Made by a program: the position numbers and the translations under genes
In this document: piece by piece, positions 44,435 through 54,111 of the stretch
Layout: every line of letters starts with the position of its first letter
How positions within the stretch are numbered: position 1 is the first letter of the stretch
The notes under the pieces: generated by a model
Databases searched by the model: none
What the model was told of the DNA's origin: nothing
Seen by the model: only the letters and a program-made list of their open reading frames with translations
Assembly: GCA_004020875.1 (NCBI GenBank)
Contig: SAPZ01000010.1
Span: 1 to 64,000 of the forward strand
From: Mesorhizobium sp.
Lineage (GTDB): Bacteria > Pseudomonadota > Alphaproteobacteria > Rhizobiales > Rhizobiaceae
Length of the DNA: 64,000 nt
Direction of reading: 5' to 3'

Positions 44435-45016
44435 TCACCGGCTCGCAGATTTGACCGCGGCAGCGATCTCCGACTTGTCGGCCTTGCCGCCGACAAGCGC
44501 CTCGACGATCGCCGACGTGGTGTCCTCGGCGATCGTGCCGACTTCCTTCATCGCTCTTGCCTTGATCGAGGCGATGCTCGCCTCGGCCTCGCCGAGCTTC
44601 TTCTCGAGCTCGGCCTCCAGCTTCTTGCGCGCGCCTTCGGCCTCTGCCTTGGCGGCGTCGCTTGCCTGCTGGCCGATCTTGTTGGCGTTGGCCTTGGCCT
44701 CCGCCAGTTCCTGCTCATAGGCGGCAACGGCGGCATCCGCCTCGCCCTTCAGCCTTGCGGCATGGTCGAGGTCCTGGGTGATGCGATCGTTGCGGACATC
44801 GATGATGCCACCAAGACGCGGCATCACAACGCGCTTCAGGAACAGGTAGAATAGCCCGAAGGTGATGACCAGCCACAGGATCTGCGACGGGAAGGTTTTG
44901 GCATCGAACGGCGGGAACGCTTCATGCTCCGCCGCAGGCACGGCAGTGCCCGCATGCGGATCGCCCTCGGCCGCGGCCGGCGCTGCTTCTTGCGCATAGG
45001 CAGATGTCACGAACAT
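44435..45016 (-). CDS. atpG: ATP synthase F0 subunit b'
   Basis: This 193-residue b' subunit pairs with AtpF in the peripheral stalk, as in phototrophs and most alphaproteobacteria. The first 40 residues are alanine and proline rich (YAQEAAPAAAEGDPHAGTAV), then comes a membrane helix (SQILWLVITFGLFYLFLKRV) and a coiled coil. The symbol atpG is the one often used for b' in this group; elsewhere it means the gamma subunit. Confidence 0.9.
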   Translation of the reverse strand: MFVTSAYAQEAAPAAAEGDPHAGTAVPAAEHEAFPPFDAKTFPSQILWLVITFGLFYLFLKRVVMPRLGGIIDVRNDRITQDLDHAARLKGEADAAVAAYEQELAEAKANANKIGQQASDAAKAEAEGARKKLEAELEKKLGEAEASIASIKARAMKEVGTIAEDTTSAIVEALVGGKADKSEIAAAVKSASR

Positions 45017-45077
45017 CTCATTCCCCTGTCCATGGAACGGGGCCGCACCATGTGGCCCCTTTCGTCAGCTCTCAATC

Positions 45078-45302
45078 TTACTTGAAGACCAGGAGCAGAG
45101 CGATCAGGAGCGAGAAGATGCCCAGAGCTTCGGTCACGGCGAAGCCGAAGATCAGGCGGCCGAACTGGCCGTCAGCAGCCGACGGGTTGCGGAGCGCGCC
45201 CGAGAGGTAGCTGCCGAAGATGTTGCCGAGGCCGATGCCCGCGCCGCCCATGCCGATGCAGGCGATACCAGCGCCGATAGCAGCTGCTGCAGTTGCGTCC
45301 AT
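45078..45302 (-). CDS. atpE: ATP synthase F0 subunit c
   Basis: This 74-residue subunit forms the proton-driven ring. It consists of two helices; the polar loop is RNPSADGQ and the essential carboxylate is the glutamate in [20 protein letters not shown]. The usual glycine-rich first helix ([20 protein letters not shown]) is present. Confidence 0.97.
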   Translation of the reverse strand: MDATAAAAIGAGIACIGMGGAGIGLGNIFGSYLSGALRNPSAADGQFGRLIFGFAVTEALGIFSLLIALLLVFK

Positions 45303-45381
45303 TTCAAAACTCCTGTGGTTTGCTTGTTCGTTGCAGTTGGTACGTTGGGTAAGCTGGCGCCGGGGCGCCGGTGAAGATCGA

Positions 45382-46143
45382 TCAGTGGCTCGGGTGCAGA
45401 GCGTCGTTCAGATACATGCAGGTCAGCACCGCGAACACATAGGCCTGCAGGAATGCAACCAGCAGTTCGAGAGCGGAGAGCGCGACCGCCATGGCAAGCG
45501 GCAGCACCGAGCCGGCGATGCCCACGGCGCCCAGCGCGCTGAGGCTGACGACGAACCCCGAGAACACTTTCAGCGTGATGTGGCCGGCCAGCATGTTGGC
45601 GAAAAGACGAACCGAGAGGCTGACGGGGCGCGAAACGAAGGAAATAACTTCGATCGCCACCACCAGCGGCAGAAGATAACCGGGCACGCCATGCGGCACG
45701 AAAAGCTTGAGGAAGCCGAGGCCGTGCTTGGCGAAGCCGTAGACCACGACCGTGCCGATGACCAGGATCGCCAGCGTGAAGGTGACGATGATGTGGCTGG
45801 TGACGGTGAAGAAATAGGGGAACAGGCCGATCAAATTGGCGACCAGCACGAACATGAACAGCGAGAACACCAGCGGGAAGAACTGCATGCCCTGCTTGCC
45901 GGCGGCATCGCGCAGCATGTTGCCGACGAATTCGTAGGCCATCTCGGAGATCGACTGCAGCCGCCCCGGAATGAGCGCGCGGCCGGCTGTGCTCATGTAG
46001 AGGAAGCCCGACGCCAGCACGATCGTCACCACCATGAACAGGGAGGAATTGGTGAACGAGACGTCGTAACCGCCGATATGCAGCGGGATGATCGGATGGA
46101 TCTGGAACTGGTGGATCGGATCGACCTTGTCAGCAGCAGCCAC
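45382..46143 (-). CDS. atpB: ATP synthase F0 subunit a
   Basis: This 253-residue membrane subunit forms the proton half-channels beside the c ring. The essential arginine is in [20 protein letters not shown], near residue 180, and the end HSLEL-like part reads [19 protein letters not shown]. It is the second gene of the operon, 66 bases after atpI. Confidence 0.97.
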   Translation of the reverse strand: MAAADKVDPIHQFQIHPIIPLHIGGYDVSFTNSSLFMVVTIVLASGFLYMSTAGRALIPGRLQSISEMAYEFVGNMLRDAAGKQGMQFFPLVFSLFMFVLVANLIGLFPYFFTVTSHIIVTFTLAILVIGTVVVYGFAKHGLGFLKLFVPHGVPGYLLPLVVAIEVISFVSRPVSLSVRLFANMLAGHITLKVFSGFVVSLSALGAVGIAGSVLPLAMAVALSALELLVAFLQAYVFAVLTCMYLNDALHPSH

Positions 46144-46209
46144 TTTAAATCCCCGTCAAAGCCACAACTGGCTTCTTAAGTTCGCTTCGGCGCCTTGCGG
46201 CGTCCCACT

Positions 46210-46602
46210 TCATTCTTTCGGCTCGCGCGGCTTGCCGCCTTGGCCGAACTCGGATGCCAGTCCCGCAGAGCGCAGGACGTTGAGTATACCTGCGCCAAAG
46301 CCCAGCAACAGGCCGACAATCAGACCCCAAGGCGCTGTTCCCGCCAGGCGGTCGATGATCCAGCCCAGGCCGACACCGACCACCACTCCGGCGATGAACT
46401 CGCTGGACAGTTTCAGCGCCTGACCGTAACCGGTCGCAGCTTTCGCTTCGTCTTTCCCCTCGAGCCGGTCCGTGCGTCTCGTCGCAAGCGATGCTTCGAG
46501 ATCGCGCCGGCGGCGCTCAAGTTCGTCGTCGCGGATGGTGGCTTCTGGCTGCCTGCCGCGGCCGGTTTCTCCGGTTCCGTCTGGCCCGGTTTTGTCGGCC
46601 AT
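46210..46602 (-). CDS. atpI: ATP synthase accessory protein AtpI
   Basis: This 130-residue protein has a charged N-terminal half and two membrane segments (LSSEFIAGVVVGVGLGWIID and PWGLIVGLLLGFGAGILNVL), the pattern of alphaproteobacterial AtpI. It helps assemble the c ring. It starts the operon; the promoter should lie in the 267 bases between it and the cell wall hydrolase gene, which hold no other gene. Confidence 0.9.
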   Translation of the reverse strand: MADKTGPDGTGETGRGRQPEATIRDDELERRRRDLEASLATRRTDRLEGKDEAKAATGYGQALKLSSEFIAGVVVGVGLGWIIDRLAGTAPWGLIVGLLLGFGAGILNVLRSAGLASEFGQGGKPREPKE

Positions 46603-46869
46603 CGCAACCCCCCTGCCCGGGCAGACGATCGCCGTCCGTCCGCTTCTAAAGTCGCCGGCAACATAGTTAGAGGGTCCGCGCCCGTCAAGCCACGGCCCGA
46701 ACTTCCAAGCGATGTATTTTTCGATGTTAAAACAATGAGTTATCGGGGTGCGACATCGTGCCCTTCACGCCCGCGTGAGGCGACGGCGCGAATCCGCGCA
46801 ACAAGCCGCGTCCGCCGCGGCGCGCAAGGCGCCGAAAGAAGGACAGCCGGTAGCCTCGTTTTAGGCCGC

Positions 46870-48051
46870 TCAGCTCCAGCCGCCGCCATAGGTGCGGTAG
46901 AAGATATGCAGGCCGATCCTGGTCATGCGCTGCATGGCGCGCGCCCAGCCCGGATGGACGTAATTGGCGTAGTAATGCGTCGACGAGCCGACCTCGGGAA
47001 TGAAGATCTTGCCGGCGGTCACCGCCATGGCGACCTCCTGAGCGGTCTTATAGGAAGCCTGGTCGGTGATGGTCTTCTTCCTGCCGTCGCACGCGAAGGA
47101 GAACTGGCAGCGATTGAACCAGTCGTCGTTCTGGTAGACGACGCCGCAGATGGTCTTCGGATAGGCCGGATTGCGGACTCGATTCAGGATCACCTGGGCG
47201 ACCGCCGCTTGGCCACGGACGGGCTCGCTGCGAGCCTCGAAATAGATGCCCTTGGCGAGGCACTCCTGTTCCGGCTTGGAGAAAACGGCCGCTGGCAGCG
47301 GGTTCTGCAGCCAGGCATGGTCGCCCTTTCCCATCGGCGGGATGAAGCGGCCGTTGTTCGGATCGTCCTGCAGCAGCGCCTCGAAGGGCGACGCCTTGGC
47401 GTAGTCAGGTGCCGACTGCGCATAGGCGGTGGCGAGGATATCTGGCTTATCGTTGTTGACGAGGGCAACGAGCGCCGCTGGCAGGGCCGGGTCAGGCTTC
47501 TTGTCCTCGCGGAGATGGAAGGACTGGGCGATCTGGACTTCCTTGCCCTTGATGCCCGGCTTGGCGAAGGTGAGCTTCAGCCCGCTGTCCATGCTCGGCC
47601 GAAGCAGCGAGGAGGTACGCTCGAAAATCGAGCCGGCGCTGAAATTCTTCGGCGGCGCGACGGGCGAGACCTGAATGAGGCGGCCTTTCTTGTCGGCGCG
47701 CACAACACGATCCTCATCGGGCGTGGCGCCCGCGGCGTTGCCCTTGCCACGGAAGGCGACGGTGCCCAAGCCCGGCAGATTGACGCCCGAGCCGGAGATC
47801 GAGCCGGTGGCGGTGGAATCGATGAACGGCATTTCGGCGGCATGCACCGAGCCGGCGGCGGATTTCTCGATATAGGCGTTCCAACGGGCGTTGGGCGACT
47901 CCAAGCCGGTGATCAGGCTGGTCATATCCTGATAGGCGACGACCGACGGAAAGCCGATCCACATGCCGAGCCCGAGCACCAAAGGAGAAAGGAAGGAACG
48001 TCTTTTCGCAACGGCGGCGGCGGCAAGCCGCATGGAAATGCGTCGATGCAC
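46870..48051 (-). CDS. SleB-type cell wall hydrolase
   Basis: This 393-residue protein has an N-terminal membrane anchor or signal (LSPLVLGLGMWIGFPSVVA), a long unlike middle part and a C-terminal Hydrolase_2 (SleB) domain from about residue 265: KGIYFEARSEPVRGQAAVAQ with the catalytic glutamate, VILNRVRNPAYPKTICGVVY, CQFSFACDG and GSSTHYYANYVHPGWA. It should cleave peptidoglycan as a lytic transglycosylase or amidase during growth or division. The GTG at 48051 has GGAGAG close by; an ATG at 48033 is an alternative. Confidence 0.9.
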   Translation of the reverse strand: MHRRISMRLAAAAVAKRRSFLSPLVLGLGMWIGFPSVVAYQDMTSLITGLESPNARWNAYIEKSAAGSVHAAEMPFIDSTATGSISGSGVNLPGLGTVAFRGKGNAAGATPDEDRVVRADKKGRLIQVSPVAPPKNFSAGSIFERTSSLLRPSMDSGLKLTFAKPGIKGKEVQIAQSFHLREDKKPDPALPAALVALVNNDKPDILATAYAQSAPDYAKASPFEALLQDDPNNGRFIPPMGKGDHAWLQNPLPAAVFSKPEQECLAKGIYFEARSEPVRGQAAVAQVILNRVRNPAYPKTICGVVYQNDDWFNRCQFSFACDGRKKTITDQASYKTAQEVAMAVTAGKIFIPEVGSSTHYYANYVHPGWARAMQRMTRIGLHIFYRTYGGGWS

Positions 48052-48225
48052 GGAACTCTCCAGAACGCTACTGACCCCGGAGAGCCAAAATGAAGCATTA
48101 ACCTTGATGCGGGGTTAACGACATCGATCGTGTTCTTTTCATGTTTGAGGAAAGCCAGCCTGTTAGTTTCCACAGCGGGTCGATTGAAGAATCGGGGCTG
48201 GGGGGCTGCATCAGGTTTGGGTGAA

Positions 48226-49500
48226 TCAGGCCTGGCGCAGGAAGATCGGCCAGGCGAGCGCCGCGCAGATCGCGGCCGCGAGCCAAACGCCCGGCCATGC
48301 AAAAGCCACCAGCAGCCACGGAATGGCGATCGGCACCAGGCAGAAGCCGATGAACACAAAACTGTTGGCCAGGCTGAGCGCGGTGCCGACATGGCCGGCG
48401 CCGGCAAGCGTGGCAAGCTCGGTATAGGCGACGCCGTGCCAGGCGGAGACGAATATGCCGGCAACGACGACCACCAGCGGAAGCAGCTGCAGCAGCAGTG
48501 GTGCTCCGGCGGCGCCGATCACCAGCAGCCACAGCACCAGGAAGGCCAACGTGCTCAAGGCGCTGCAAATCTTCAGGAACGGACGGCGATTGCCGTGACG
48601 GTCGGTGAAGCGGCCGCTCCAGACGCGCATCACCATGGCGCCGGTCTGCACGGCGGCGAGGGTTGCGCTGGTCACAAAGGTGCCCATGCCGGCAAAGTCG
48701 TGCAGGAAGACCGAGGCGAAGGTCAGCACCGCGACCTGCGGAAAGCAGAGCAGACCGATGGCGGTCGAGATGCGCCACACCTCGATGTTGCGCAAAGGCG
48801 CCGGGCCGGTTGTTGCAGTGGCGGCGTGGCTGCCGCCTTCCACCGGCGGCTCGTGCAGCCAGCGCCAGGCAAAACAGGCCGAGACGGCGGAGACGGCCGC
48901 AAGCAGGCCGAAGACCGCGGTGAAGCCCAAACCCAGCGCCAGCGAAGGCAGGACGAGCGCGCCCAGCCCGCCGCCGAGCGGCACCGCCGTCTGCCTGATG
49001 CTCATGGCGAAGCCGCGCTCGCCCTCGCCGAACCAGCCCATGATGGCGCGCCCGCTGGAGCCGTTGACGCTGCCGCCGAGCAGGCCGGCGACAAGCAGGC
49101 TTGCCGACAGCAGCGCGACGCCTGGGATGGCGGCTTTTGTCGGCACCACGAGCAGCGCCATGATGAAAAGCCATGCCGCCGTCGCGCCGAGCCCGGTCAA
49201 CAGCACGCGGCGGTCGCCCCAGCGGTCGGTGAGCACGCCCCAGGGCAGTTCGCTCAGCGCCACGCCGAGGCCGAGAAGCCCAAGCGCGAGGCCGAGCGAG
49301 GCATTGTCGAGATGGTAGCCCTGGCGCATCACCACAGCGCTCGCCGGAATGCCGGAGAAGGTGGCGGAGAAGCCGGCATTGGCGGCGACGCCGATGCCCA
49401 GCACCTTCCAGCGATGATTGGGACCGAAGGAGCGGCGCGCGGAGGTGACGGCGGCGACATCAGGCTGTTGGCAGTCGCTGCGTGTGACGATGGCGGACAT
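48226..49500 (-). CDS. MFS transporter
   Basis: This 424-residue protein has about 12 membrane segments and the MFS motif GVLTDRWGDRRVLLTG near residue 90, repeated as SGRFTDRHGNRRPF in the second half. The substrate is not evident. The ATG at 49500 follows AAAGG and gives the family length; a frame start at 49821 overlaps the divergent regulator and is rejected. It is divergent from a LysR gene, with about 115 bases between the starts, and is presumably controlled by it. Confidence 0.88.
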   Translation of the reverse strand: MSAIVTRSDCQQPDVAAVTSARRSFGPNHRWKVLGIGVAANAGFSATFSGIPASAVVMRQGYHLDNASLGLALGLLGLGVALSELPWGVLTDRWGDRRVLLTGLGATAAWLFIMALLVVPTKAAIPGVALLSASLLVAGLLGGSVNGSSGRAIMGWFGEGERGFAMSIRQTAVPLGGGLGALVLPSLALGLGFTAVFGLLAAVSAVSACFAWRWLHEPPVEGGSHAATATTGPAPLRNIEVWRISTAIGLLCFPQVAVLTFASVFLHDFAGMGTFVTSATLAAVQTGAMVMRVWSGRFTDRHGNRRPFLKICSALSTLAFLVLWLLVIGAAGAPLLLQLLPLVVVVAGIFVSAWHGVAYTELATLAGAGHVGTALSLANSFVFIGFCLVPIAIPWLLVAFAWPGVWLAAAICAALAWPIFLRQA

Positions 49501-49615
49501 GATCCCTTTCCCGATAAGGCCGGCTGACGGCTTGACGGACGGGATGTAGCGCCATAGCGTCATCCATAAAATCAGGAAGTTCTTGATCAATACTCCTGAA
49601 AACCAGGACGATCTC

Positions 49616-50536
49616 ATGCGCCGCGTCACTTTCGACCTCGACGTCCTCAGAACCTTCGTTACCGGCATGGAGCTGGGCAGCTTCGCCAAGGCGGCCGAAC
49701 GGCTGGGACGCTCGACGTCCGCGGTCAGCGCGCAATTGAAGAAGCTCGAAGAGCAGGCGGATACGCCGATCTTCCGGAAGGCCGGGCGTGGCCTGGCGCT
49801 GACCGAAGCCGGCGAAACCATGCTCGGCTATGCGCGGCGGCTGATCGAGCTCAACGACGAGGCGGCCTCCGCCATTCGCGACGTCGAGCTGGAAGGCTGG
49901 GTGCGGCTTGGCCTGCAGGAGGATTTCGGCGAGGCCGTGCTGCCTGACGTGCTTGGCCGCTTCGCCCGCGCCCATCCCAAGGTGCGGATCGAGGCGCGCA
50001 TCGGACGCAGCCACGACCTCGCCGAACGTGTTCTGTCCGGCAATCTCGACATCGCGCTCGCCTGGCATGACGGCACCACCCTGCCCTACAGCCGCCATGT
50101 CGCCGATGTGCAGTCGCGCTGGATCGGTCCGGCGAAGTCGATCGAGGCCGGTCCGCGCAGAGGCGAGCCGCTGCCGCTGGTGGTGTTCGAGGCGCCGTGC
50201 CTGTTGCGCACTGTCGCCACGGAAACGCTCGACCGCGCCGGCATGCCCTGGCGCATGGCATTCTCCAGCCCAAGTCTCGGCGGCATCTGGGCGGCGGTGG
50301 CGGCCGGCCTCGGCCTGACGATCCGAACCGATATCGGCCTGCCCGCCAATGTCAGGGCGATCGCGCCGGGCGTGTTGGGGCTCCCTGCCCTGCCGATGAT
50401 GGCGCTGCATCTGCACCAGAAGGACGCCGAGCTCGATCCGGTCGCGGCGCGGCTGGCGGAGATTCTTTTGCAGGCGGCACTGGAGACGCTGCCGGAGGGA
50501 GCGCGGACCAAGGAGAGCTTGCTAAAGGTCGCCTAA
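49616..50536 (+). CDS. LysR-family transcriptional regulator
   Basis: This 306-residue regulator has the LysR helix-turn-helix (GSFAKAAERLGRSTSAVSAQ) and an effector domain with GLGLTIRTDIGLPANVRA near residue 238. It is divergent from the MFS transporter gene and probably controls it in response to the transported compound. The ATG at 49616 is preferred (AGGA eight bases upstream); a TTG at 49583 is also in frame. Confidence 0.88.
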   Translation: MRRVTFDLDVLRTFVTGMELGSFAKAAERLGRSTSAVSAQLKKLEEQADTPIFRKAGRGLALTEAGETMLGYARRLIELNDEAASAIRDVELEGWVRLGLQEDFGEAVLPDVLGRFARAHPKVRIEARIGRSHDLAERVLSGNLDIALAWHDGTTLPYSRHVADVQSRWIGPAKSIEAGPRRGEPLPLVVFEAPCLLRTVATETLDRAGMPWRMAFSSPSLGGIWAAVAAGLGLTIRTDIGLPANVRAIAPGVLGLPALPMMALHLHQKDAELDPVAARLAEILLQAALETLPEGARTKESLLKVA

Positions 50537-50593
50537 GCTTTGGGGGGCGCGAAGGATCACAGCTTATCCGCTGCGTGGCCGCATTCCTCAACA

Positions 50594-50640
50594 GGGTCTG
50601 CGCGCGTCGCTTCGCTTCCTTGCTCCGCCCGTGGTTGAGG
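50594..50640. repeat. Half copy of the 35190-35387 palindrome family
   Basis: The stretch with GGGTCTGCGCGCGTCGCTTC, then GCTTCCTTGCTCCGCCCGTG and GTTGAGGA matches the right arm of the large palindrome near 35332-35387 (GGGTCTCCGCGTCCGCTTCG, CCGCCCGTGG). No left arm is seen. It lies between convergent genes (LysR and der), like most such elements. Confidence 0.55.
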
Positions 50641-50668
50641 ACTGGAGAGGCGTCGCCGCCCTAATGCC

Positions 50669-52099
50669 TTACCGCTTCTTCGCGCGGCCCGCGAAAGGAT
50701 TGTCCGACGTCCGCAGCGCCATGCGGATCGGCACGCCGGGCATGTCGAAGGCCTCGCGCAGGCTGTTGGTCAAGTAACGGACATAGGATTGCGGCATCGC
50801 GTCGGGCCGCGAGCAGGAGACGACGAAGCCCGGCGGCCGGGTTTTTGCCTGGGTGACATATTTGATCTTCAGCCGGCGGCCGGCGACGGCGGGCGGCGGG
50901 TGATGCGCCAGAATGCCTTCCAGCCAGCGGTTGAGCTTGCCGGTGGAGACGCGGCTGTTCCAGACCTTGTGCGTCTTGATGACGCTTTCCATAAGCTTGT
51001 CGAGGCCACGCCCGGTCTCGGCCGAGACCGGCACCGCCTGGATTCCGCGCACCTGCGGCAAGAGCCGCTCCGTCTTTTCGCGCAGCTCGGCCAAAAGCTC
51101 CTGCGGGTTGTCGATCAGGTCCCATTTGTTGAAGGCGATCACCGGCGCCCGACCCTCGCGGATGATCAGGTCGGCGATCTGCAGGTCCTGCTTCTCGAAC
51201 GGGATGGTGGCGTCGAGCACGATGATGACGATCTCGGCAAAACGGATGGCGCGCAGGCCATCCTGCACAGAAAGCTTCTCGAGCTTCTCCTGCACCTTCG
51301 ACTTGCGCCGCATGCCGGCAGTGTCGAATAGCTTGATGCGGCGGCCGCGCCAGTCCCAGTCGACCGAGATCGAATCGCGGGTGATACCGGCTTCCGGGCC
51401 GGTGAGCAGCCGCTCCTCGCCGATCAACGCGTTGATCAGCGTCGACTTGCCGGCATTGGGGCGGCCGACGACCGCGATGCGCAGCGGCTTGGTGTCGTCA
51501 TAGGGTGCTTCGGCATCCGGGTCGGCGATGTCCTCGCCGATCAGCACCTCGCTGGCGGCGATTTCGCCGCTGTCTTCCTCGTCGTCCTCGCCGAGCGCGC
51601 GCTCTTCGCCAAGTGCTTCGACCACCGCGTCGCGCAGGTCGGGCATGCCCTGGCCGTGCTCGGCCGAGACCGGAATCGGCTCGCCAAGGCCAAGCTCCCA
51701 GGCCTCCAGGATGCCGCCTTGCGCGCCGCGCGCCTCTGCCTTGTTGGCAACGAGAACCACCGGTTTGCCCGATTTGCGCACCACATCGGCGAAGGTGCGG
51801 TCGTCCGGCATCAGGCCTGACTTGGCATCGACGGTGAAGAAGATGAGGTCGGCCTCGCGAATGGCGATCTCGGTCTGCTGGCGCATGCGCCCGGGCAGCG
51901 TCGAAGCCGCCGCATCCTCGAAACCGGCCGTGTCGATGACATCGAAATGGAGATCGTAAAGTTTTGCCGCATGGACGCGGCGGTCGCGCGTGACGCCTGG
52001 CGTGTCGTCGACAAGCGCCAGCTTCTTTCCGACCAGCCGATTGAAAAGAGTCGATTTGCCGACGTTAGGCCGGCCGATGATGGCGACTTTGAAGCCCAT
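50669..52099 (-). CDS. der: Ribosome-associated GTPase Der (EngA)
   Basis: This 476-residue protein has the tandem GTPase domains unique to Der, needed for 50S subunit assembly: first [20 protein letters not shown] with DTPGVTRDR and DTAGFE, second [20 protein letters not shown] with DTAGM and FNKWDLID, then a KH-like C-terminal domain. The first NKxD motif reads NKAE, a common variant. Its start is six bases after the YfgM-like gene, with which it forms an operon. Confidence 0.97.
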   Translation of the reverse strand: MGFKVAIIGRPNVGKSTLFNRLVGKKLALVDDTPGVTRDRRVHAAKLYDLHFDVIDTAGFEDAAASTLPGRMRQQTEIAIREADLIFFTVDAKSGLMPDDRTFADVVRKSGKPVVLVANKAEARGAQGGILEAWELGLGEPIPVSAEHGQGMPDLRDAVVEALGEERALGEDDEEDSGEIAASEVLIGEDIADPDAEAPYDDTKPLRIAVVGRPNAGKSTLINALIGEERLLTGPEAGITRDSISVDWDWRGRRIKLFDTAGMRRKSKVQEKLEKLSVQDGLRAIRFAEIVIIVLDATIPFEKQDLQIADLIIREGRAPVIAFNKWDLIDNPQELLAELREKTERLLPQVRGIQAVPVSAETGRGLDKLMESVIKTHKVWNSRVSTGKLNRWLEGILAHHPPPAVAGRRLKIKYVTQAKTRPPGFVVSCSRPDAMPQSYVRYLTNSLREAFDMPGVPIRMALRTSDNPFAGRAKKR

Positions 52100-52105
52100 C
52101 CGGGA

Positions 52106-52771
52106 TCACGACGCGTTGCCCGACCCGCGGATCAGCTCGGACATCAACTGCGCCCGCTGGCGCACATTGCGCGGGGCGCCGTCATCCGAAGAGATCTGGT
52201 CGAACAGTTTGAGCGCGTCCGCCGACTTGCCATCCTTCCAGGCGGCAAGGCCAAGCGCCTCGCGCGCCGAATGGCGCAGCGGATTGGTGTCGGCCGTGAG
52301 TGCCTCGACCCGGCTGGAGACATCGGCGAAGGAGCCGTGGTCGACGAGCAGCAGAGCTGCCCTCAGCCGCGCCATGTCGCGGATACCGGCGGGAATGGCG
52401 CCATCAGCCGCGACGGCGTCGAAATCCTTGACCGCGCCGTCGACGTCGCCCTTGTCGGCCTTGACGGTCGCGGCGCGCATGCGGGCGAGCAGCGGATAGG
52501 CACCATAGCCGTCCTTCTCCAACTGATCGAGAGCGGCGATCGCTTCATCGTTCTTGCCGTCATTGGCGAGCTTGAGGGCCGCCGAGAAGGCGTCGCCCGA
52601 GCGGTTTGCGCGGGTCTCGTCCCAGTAGCGGTAACCCACGACGGCGGCGGTCGCCAGCACGATCAGGATGGCGATGCCCAGAATGGCGGGGCCAAAACGG
52701 TCCCACAGCGCCTGCGCCTGCTCGCGACGAATCTCTTCGTTCACTTCGCGGATAAAACTGTCGTCCGACAT
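52106..52771 (-). CDS. YfgM-like membrane TPR protein
   Basis: This 221-residue protein has a short cytoplasmic N-terminus (MSDDSFIREVNEEIRREQAQ), one membrane helix (GPAILGIAILIVLATAAVVG) and a periplasmic TPR_21-like domain. E. coli YfgM helps at the SecYEG translocon and lies near der as here. The ATG at 52771 is chosen because the family starts there; the upstream open frame to 52924 reads through the divergent promoter. It leads the operon with der. Confidence 0.88.
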   Translation of the reverse strand: MSDDSFIREVNEEIRREQAQALWDRFGPAILGIAILIVLATAAVVGYRYWDETRANRSGDAFSAALKLANDGKNDEAIAALDQLEKDGYGAYPLLARMRAATVKADKGDVDGAVKDFDAVAADGAIPAGIRDMARLRAALLLVDHGSFADVSSRVEALTADTNPLRHSAREALGLAAWKDGKSADALKLFDQISSDDGAPRNVRQRAQLMSELIRGSGNAS

Positions 52772-52978
52772 TCGATCAAAAACCATTGCGGCCACAAACC
52801 TTCGCGGCGCTTCTTGAGCCCGCGTTTTAGCGAAATTTTGTCGGCATGGAAGGGGGCGGGCCGGAAAATCGGCGGAGACCGGCAGTTGCCCCACAGGACC
52901 TGCCCGAACGCATCGACGCCACATTTGCGCGATAGCCGGCTTCCGATCGGCCGGAAGGGTCCCGCCAGAAAGTTGCCA

Positions 52979-53989
52979 ATGCTTCGTTCGTACCGCGTCC
53001 TTGCATACAGTCTCGCCTCGCTCGCCTCAGTCAGTGCCGCCCTCGCCGATCCGCCGAAACCGCCAGCCGTTTCGCCGGCCAGGCCCAAGCAGGTCGTGCT
53101 GATCTCGTTCGACGCTGCGCGCGAGGTCTCGCAATGGCAGCGCAGCCGCGCGCTGGCAAAGCGCACTGGCGCCCATTTCACCTATTTCCTGTCCTGCGTC
53201 TTCCTGCTCTCGCCGGAAACGCGGCAGGAGTATACCGGCCCCGGCAAGGCCGCCGGCAAATCCAATGTCGGCTTCGGCGCCTCGAAACAAGATGTCGCGG
53301 ATCGGCTGGAGCAGGTCAGGCTGGCGGCGGCCGAGGGCCACGACATCGGCAGCCACGCCTGCGGCCATTTCGACGGCAAGGCGTGGAGCAAGGCCGACTG
53401 GCTGACCGAATTCGCTTCCGTGCGGCGCATCTTCGAAAACGCTTATGCCATCAACGGCATCCCCGAGCCGGCCGACTGGCGCGATTTCGCGCATCATGCC
53501 CTGGTCGGGTTCCGCGCGCCCTATCTCTCGGCCGACAAGGCGCTTTACGAAGCACTGCCGCAGGCCGGCTTCCAATATGACGCGAGCGGCGTTTCGAACG
53601 GTCCGACCGTTCCGCCAACCCTCAATAGCACGACCCGCTTTGCCCTGCCTCTTATCCCGGAAGGACCGAAGGCAAAGCCGGTGGTCGCCATGGACTACAA
53701 TCTTTATGTCCGCCATTCAGACGGTACCGAGAAACCGGCGATGGCGGGCGAATTCACTGAGCGCGCCTATCAGGCATTCCGCGCCGCCTTCGATGCCGAG
53801 TACAACGGCAAGCGTCTGCCGCTGGAGCTTGGCTTCCACTTCACCCTGATGAACGGCGGCGCCTATTGGGACACGCTGGACCGGTTCGCCAGCGAGGTCT
53901 GCGTGAGGGCTGACGTCGAGTGCATCAGCTTTCGCGATTATGTCGCGCGGCAGCGCGCCGGCCAGGCGCAGGCGACAGTGGGCGGCTGA
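52979..53989 (+). CDS. Exported polysaccharide deacetylase
   Basis: This 336-residue protein has a signal peptide (LAYSLASLASVSAALA) and a NodB-like deacetylase fold: LISFDAAREVSQW carries the first aspartate and GHDIGSHACGHFDGKAW the H-x3-H metal motif near residue 120. VGFRAPYLSADKALYEALPQ corresponds to the RxPY motif. It should remove acetyl groups from an extracellular or periplasmic polysaccharide or peptidoglycan. It is divergent from the YfgM-der operon. Confidence 0.88.
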   Translation: MLRSYRVLAYSLASLASVSAALADPPKPPAVSPARPKQVVLISFDAAREVSQWQRSRALAKRTGAHFTYFLSCVFLLSPETRQEYTGPGKAAGKSNVGFGASKQDVADRLEQVRLAAAEGHDIGSHACGHFDGKAWSKADWLTEFASVRRIFENAYAINGIPEPADWRDFAHHALVGFRAPYLSADKALYEALPQAGFQYDASGVSNGPTVPPTLNSTTRFALPLIPEGPKAKPVVAMDYNLYVRHSDGTEKPAMAGEFTERAYQAFRAAFDAEYNGKRLPLELGFHFTLMNGGAYWDTLDRFASEVCVRADVECISFRDYVARQRAGQAQATVGG

Positions 53990-54066
53990 CTGGACCAGCC
54001 GCGCCCTAAAAAGCGCGGCGTGATCTTTCAGATTCGCTCCATGCGCTTTAGGTCTTTGATCTTACG

Positions 54067-54109
54067 CATGTCTCGATCCCGAAACCGGTTCCCGCTTTCG
54101 GGGAACATG
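54067..54109. repeat. Dispersed palindrome, CATGTC/CCCGAA family, copy D
   Basis: CATGT (54067-54071) and CCCGAAA (54078-54084) pair with TTTCGGG (54096-54102) and ACATG (54105-54109). It ends two bases before the bacA stop codon on the other strand and resembles copy C at 26040-26090. It could help end the bacA transcript. Confidence 0.6.
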
Positions 54110-54111
54110 AT

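Noticed and set aside
46195..49527. Long plus-strand frames opposite the SleB, MFS and AtpI genes
   Set aside because: Composition is of the antisense type and they run across several well-supported minus-strand genes.
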